Shown piece after piece: positions 14,503-16,901 of a stretch of DNA of 16,901 bases. The translations under genes and the position numbers were made by a program. The notes beneath the pieces were generated by a model that searched no databases, had not been told where the DNA came from, and saw nothing but the letters and a program-made list of their open reading frames with translations. The DNA comes from an uncultured Eubacterium sp. (GTDB lineage: Bacteria > Bacillota > Clostridia > Lachnospirales > Lachnospiraceae), in contig CABRZK010000016.1 of NCBI GenBank assembly GCA_902475415.1, forward strand, positions 1-16,901. Reading direction: 5' to 3'. The stretch's first letter is position 1. Each line of letters starts with the position of its first letter.

Positions 14503-14532
14503 ATTGTATACCCCTTAGGGGTACTGTGTCAA
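14503..14532 (-). promoter_or_regulatory. Promoter with CsoR-type operator upstream of the HMA gene
   Basis: On the minus strand a perfect -35 TTGACA (14527-14532) and a -10 TACAAT (14503-14508) are spaced by 18 nt. The spacer holds the palindrome TACCCCTAAGGGGTA (14509-14523), whose C-run/G-run halves and flanking TA match the known form of CsoR copper-sensor operators. Apo-CsoR bound here would block transcription until Cu(I) is present. The position is about 50 nt upstream of the start codon. Confidence 0.75.
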
Positions 14533-14582
14533 TAACTTTGGTTAGTATAAACTATTATGTAATTGATGTATTTTTCTCATTT

Positions 14583-16136
14583 CTACAGTTTCGTTGTCCA
14601 CTGGCTCATATTCCAGATTTCATCTACAACATCCTGATAAAATTCCGGTTCATGACAAATGAGCAGCATGCTTCCACGATACTCCTGCAACGCGGTTTTC
14701 AGTGCATCCTTTGCATCCACATCCAGATGGTTGGTCGGCTCATCCAGCAACAGGAAATTCGTATCGCGGTTCAGCAGTTTGCACAAACGGACTTTTGCCT
14801 GTTCACCACCGCTCAGTACACGCACCTGACTTTCGATATGTTTTGTAGTCAGGCCGCATTTTGCCAGAGCAGAACGCACTTCATACTGGCTGAAAGACGG
14901 AAACTCTTCCCAGATTTCTTCGATACAGCTGTTTCGGTTATCCGGGCTTACTTCCTGCTCAAAATATCCAAGCTGCAATTTATCGCCCAGTTCACATTCC
15001 CCGGAAAGTGACGGAATCAGACCAAGAATACTTTTCAGCAGCGTCGTTTTCCCGATACCGTTTGTGCCAACCAGCGCGATTTTCTGACCGCGTTCCATGG
15101 AAAAATTCAGTGGTTTTGATAACGGTTCATCATATCCGATCACCAGATCATGTGTCTCAAAAAGCATCTTTCCCGGAGTCTGCCCATACTGAAAATGAAA
15201 TTCCGGCTTCGGACGTTCTGCAGCCAGTTCAATCACATCCATCTTGTCCAGCTTTTTCTGACGGGACATCGCCATATTTCGAGTGGAAACCCTCGCTTTA
15301 TTTCGCGCCACAAAATCCTTTAAATCACTGATTTCCTGCTGCTGTTTGCGGTAAGCCGCCTCAAGCTGTGCTTTTTTCATGGCATACACTTCCTGGAAAT
15401 GCTCATAGTCGCCCACATAGCGGTTCAGTTCTTGATTTTCCATATGGTAAATAATGTTTACTACTTCATTTAAAAACGGAATATCATGGGAAATCAGAAT
15501 AAATGCATTTTCATAATCCAGCAGATAACGCTTCAGCCATGCAATATGTTCCTCATCCAGATAGTTGGTCGGCTCGTCCAAAAGCAGGATGTCCGGTTTT
15601 TCCAGCAACAGTTTTGCCAGCAATACTTTCGTTCTCTGACCACCACTCAGATCCGTTACATCACGATCCAGTCCCAGATCCAGAAGTCCAAGTGCACGGG
15701 CTACTTCGTCTACTTTTGCATCAATCATGTAAAAATCATGCTGTTCCAGCAATTCCTGATATGTTCCTGTCTCTTCCAGCAAACGTTCCATCTCTTCCGG
15801 TGTGGCATCTGCCATCTGCTCAAACATCTGATTCATTTCTGTTTCCATATCAAACAGCCAGGAAAATGCGGAACGCAGCACATCTCCGATCGTCATGCCT
15901 TCTTCCAGCACAGCATGCTGATCCAGATAACCGGCCCGGACATTTTTTGCCCATTCTACTTTTCCTTCATCCGGCATCAGACGACCGGTCACGATACTCA
16001 TAAAGGTGGATTTACCCTCGCCGTTTGCACCGATCAGTCCAATATGTTCGCCTTTCAGCAGACGGAATGATACATCCTCAAAAATCGCACGATCACCAAA
16101 TCCATGCGTCAGGTGTTCTACATTTAAAATACTCAT
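14583..16136 (-). CDS. ABC-F family ATPase
   Basis: The 517-residue product has two ATP-binding cassettes in one chain and no membrane segments, the ABC-F layout. The first has Walker A GANGEGKST (36-44), signature LSGGQ (163-167) and Walker B LLLDEPTN (184-191). The second has GTNGIGKTT (357-365), LSGGE (441-445) and LLLDEPTN (462-469). A charged helical linker (about 250-315) joins them. The second switch reads CHEPE (494-498) instead of the usual SHD, keeping the His but changing the Asp to Glu. Family members act at the ribosome as translation factors or antibiotic-protection proteins; the short linker gives no sign of a known resistance class. It follows the PNPOx-like gene by 23 bp, with GGAG upstream, so the two are probably one operon. 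Confidence 0.9.
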   Translation of the reverse strand: MSILNVEHLTHGFGDRAIFEDVSFRLLKGEHIGLIGANGEGKSTFMSIVTGRLMPDEGKVEWAKNVRAGYLDQHAVLEEGMTIGDVLRSAFSWLFDMETEMNQMFEQMADATPEEMERLLEETGTYQELLEQHDFYMIDAKVDEVARALGLLDLGLDRDVTDLSGGQRTKVLLAKLLLEKPDILLLDEPTNYLDEEHIAWLKRYLLDYENAFILISHDIPFLNEVVNIIYHMENQELNRYVGDYEHFQEVYAMKKAQLEAAYRKQQQEISDLKDFVARNKARVSTRNMAMSRQKKLDKMDVIELAAERPKPEFHFQYGQTPGKMLFETHDLVIGYDEPLSKPLNFSMERGQKIALVGTNGIGKTTLLKSILGLIPSLSGECELGDKLQLGYFEQEVSPDNRNSCIEEIWEEFPSFSQYEVRSALAKCGLTTKHIESQVRVLSGGEQAKVRLCKLLNRDTNFLLLDEPTNHLDVDAKDALKTALQEYRGSMLLICHEPEFYQDVVDEIWNMSQWTTKL

Positions 16137-16159
16137 CTATGGTTATTCTCCTTCATGTT

Positions 16160-16636
16160 CTAAGATTCATTTACCAGTTTTCCAGTTATATGCTCCGGCA
16201 CCAGCTCCAGGCAAAGCACATTCGGCAGTGAATGTGTCAGTTCGTGCTCCAGATATGCCTCATCATCAGTAAATTTCTGACACAGATTTGTGCAAATCTT
16301 TTTTGTTTTTTCCGGATCTTCCACTACATGTAGCTGTCCAAAAATCACTACACTGCGGATATTCAGTGCCCATTCGCCTTCCCTGCGATATCCCTGATCA
16401 TACACGCAGAAAGACACTTTGCTGCACGCTTTCAGTGCATCCAGCTTATGACCTGCTTTTGCACAATGGAAATAAAGATTGCCGTCTTCCTCACAATACC
16501 AGTGATCCATCGGAATTCCATATGGATAACCGTCGTCTCCGCTTAATGACAGCACACCTCTTGGCTCATTTTGTAATACTTCTATACATTCTTCCTGGCT
16601 TAATGCCTGTTTAAATCTACGCATTTCACGAAACAT
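16160..16636 (-). CDS. Pyridoxamine 5'-phosphate oxidase-like, NimA-related flavin-binding protein
   Basis: The 158-residue product has the split-barrel FMN-binding fold of the PNPOx-like superfamily. Typical features are the N-terminal MRRFKQALS, the strand-turn LSGDDGYPYGIPMDHWY (31-47) and NLYFHCAKAGHKLDALKA (53-70), which match the NimA/nitroimidazole-resistance-like branch and not true PdxH. Likely roles are flavin- or heme-dependent reduction or binding of small molecules, and resistance to nitroimidazoles has been shown for some relatives. The start has AGGAG about 7 nt upstream. It is the first gene of a two-gene unit with the ABC-F ATPase, preceded by an intergenic region containing a hairpin and a repeat. 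Confidence 0.85.
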   Translation of the reverse strand: MFREMRRFKQALSQEECIEVLQNEPRGVLSLSGDDGYPYGIPMDHWYCEEDGNLYFHCAKAGHKLDALKACSKVSFCVYDQGYRREGEWALNIRSVVIFGQLHVVEDPEKTKKICTNLCQKFTDDEAYLEHELTHSLPNVLCLELVPEHITGKLVNES

Positions 16637-16714
16637 AGTTTTTCTCCTGTTGTATTCTTATCAATCTATCACATTTCGCAACGTTCATCGATTTTCCAAT
16701 TTGTTCGACACTTT

Positions 16715-16758
16715 TTCAACGCTTTTTTCGACGCTATTTAGACAGCAAAAGCGTTGAA
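16715..16758. other. 12-bp inverted repeat upstream of the PNPOx-like gene
   Basis: TTCAACGCTTTT (16715-16726) and AAAAGCGTTGAA (16747-16758) are perfect reverse complements around a 20-nt spacer. On the minus strand it follows directly after the stop codon of the tiny ORF at 16759, but no U tract follows, so it is either a weak terminator for an upstream transcript or an operator/leader structure for the downstream gene. Confidence 0.5.
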
Positions 16759-16833
16759 TTATTTCAACTTATACATTTTTTCTTTCGTTTTTCCATTATC
16801 AATAATTTTACCAATTGCACGCAGCTCTCGCAT
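16759..16833 (-). CDS. Tiny ORF, 24 codons, doubtful
   Basis: An ATG at 16833 follows AGGGA by 4 nt and opens a 24-residue basic peptide (starting MRELRAIGKIIDNG, ending MYKLK). The frame stays open another eight codons upstream, so it may instead be the tail of a lost gene. A TGATATAAT extended -10-like element lies at the edge of the dispersed repeat, about 20 nt upstream of the ATG. An inverted repeat follows directly after the stop. I recognise no family, and it may not be translated. Confidence 0.25.
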   Translation of the reverse strand: MRELRAIGKIIDNGKTKEKMYKLK

Positions 16834-16854
16834 TATTTCCCTAACAAAATTATT

Positions 16855-16901
16855 ATATCATAAGCAAAAACGGCTTATGATCACATTCGCCGTTCGTCAA
16901 T
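16855..16901. repeat. Dispersed 47-bp repeat, copy B (runs to the window edge)
   Basis: It matches 972-1018 at 43 of 47 positions in the same orientation. Here the inner inverted repeat ATCATAAGC (16857-16865) and GCTTATGAT (16873-16881) around AAAAACG is perfect. The similarity continues to the last base of the window, so the real element is longer than visible. It sits about 220 bp upstream of the PNPOx-like gene. Confidence 0.7.

Noticed and set aside
15486..16070. Plus-strand ORF of 194 codons opposite the ABC-F gene
   Set aside because: It is an antisense shadow of a well-supported gene; its Cys/His/Gln-rich composition is that of reversed coding sequence and no start signal is seen.
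14583..16136. Assignment of the ABC-F gene to a specific antibiotic-resistance class
   Set aside because: The linker is short and has no motif I can tie to a known resistance family, so only the ABC-F level is supported.
1..16901. CRISPR array or tandem repeats
   Set aside because: No regularly spaced direct repeats were seen; the only dispersed repeat occurs as two copies about 16 kb apart.

Overview
The window looks like chromosomal DNA of a low-to-mid GC anaerobic Firmicute, most likely a gut Lachnospiraceae relative. This is inferred from the gene content (three-subunit molybdenum hydroxylase, clostridial-type ABC-F ATPase, NimA-like flavin-binding protein), strong AGGAGG-type ribosome binding sites and U-tract terminators. 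All convincing genes lie on the minus strand, so transcription runs from high to low coordinates. I see no tRNA, rRNA, CRISPR array or intact insertion sequence.

From right to left in transcription order, the window opens with one copy of a 47-bp repeat (16855-16901), a tiny doubtful ORF and a hairpin. A two-gene unit follows: a PNPOx/NimA-like protein and an ABC-F ATPase. Next is a heavy-metal-associated (CopZ-like) protein whose TTGACA/TACAAT promoter carries a CsoR-type palindrome in its spacer. An uncharacterised protein with a phosphoribosyltransferase motif follows, then a tight four-gene unit: endonuclease III (nth) followed by the FAD, 2Fe-2S and molybdopterin subunits of a xanthine-dehydrogenase-family enzyme. 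A perfect 15-bp stem terminator closes that unit.

The middle holds a CorA-type Mg2+ transporter and a decayed AbiE (type IV toxin-antitoxin) locus with frameshifts and a deletion that joins AbiEi to AbiEii. A membrane-anchored XRE-family regulator with a palindrome next to its own promoter comes after it.

The left third is the least understood part. A BchC-like MDR dehydrogenase without the canonical zinc ligands is followed by an OFA/MFS-type transporter and a 468-residue, cysteine-rich right-handed beta-helix protein with no export signal. I infer a small-molecule uptake and conversion module of unknown substrate; this is the best candidate for an undescribed system here. Downstream come a structured intergenic region with the second copy of the 47-bp repeat, a VOC-fold metalloprotein, and the start of an extracellular solute-binding protein cut by the window edge.
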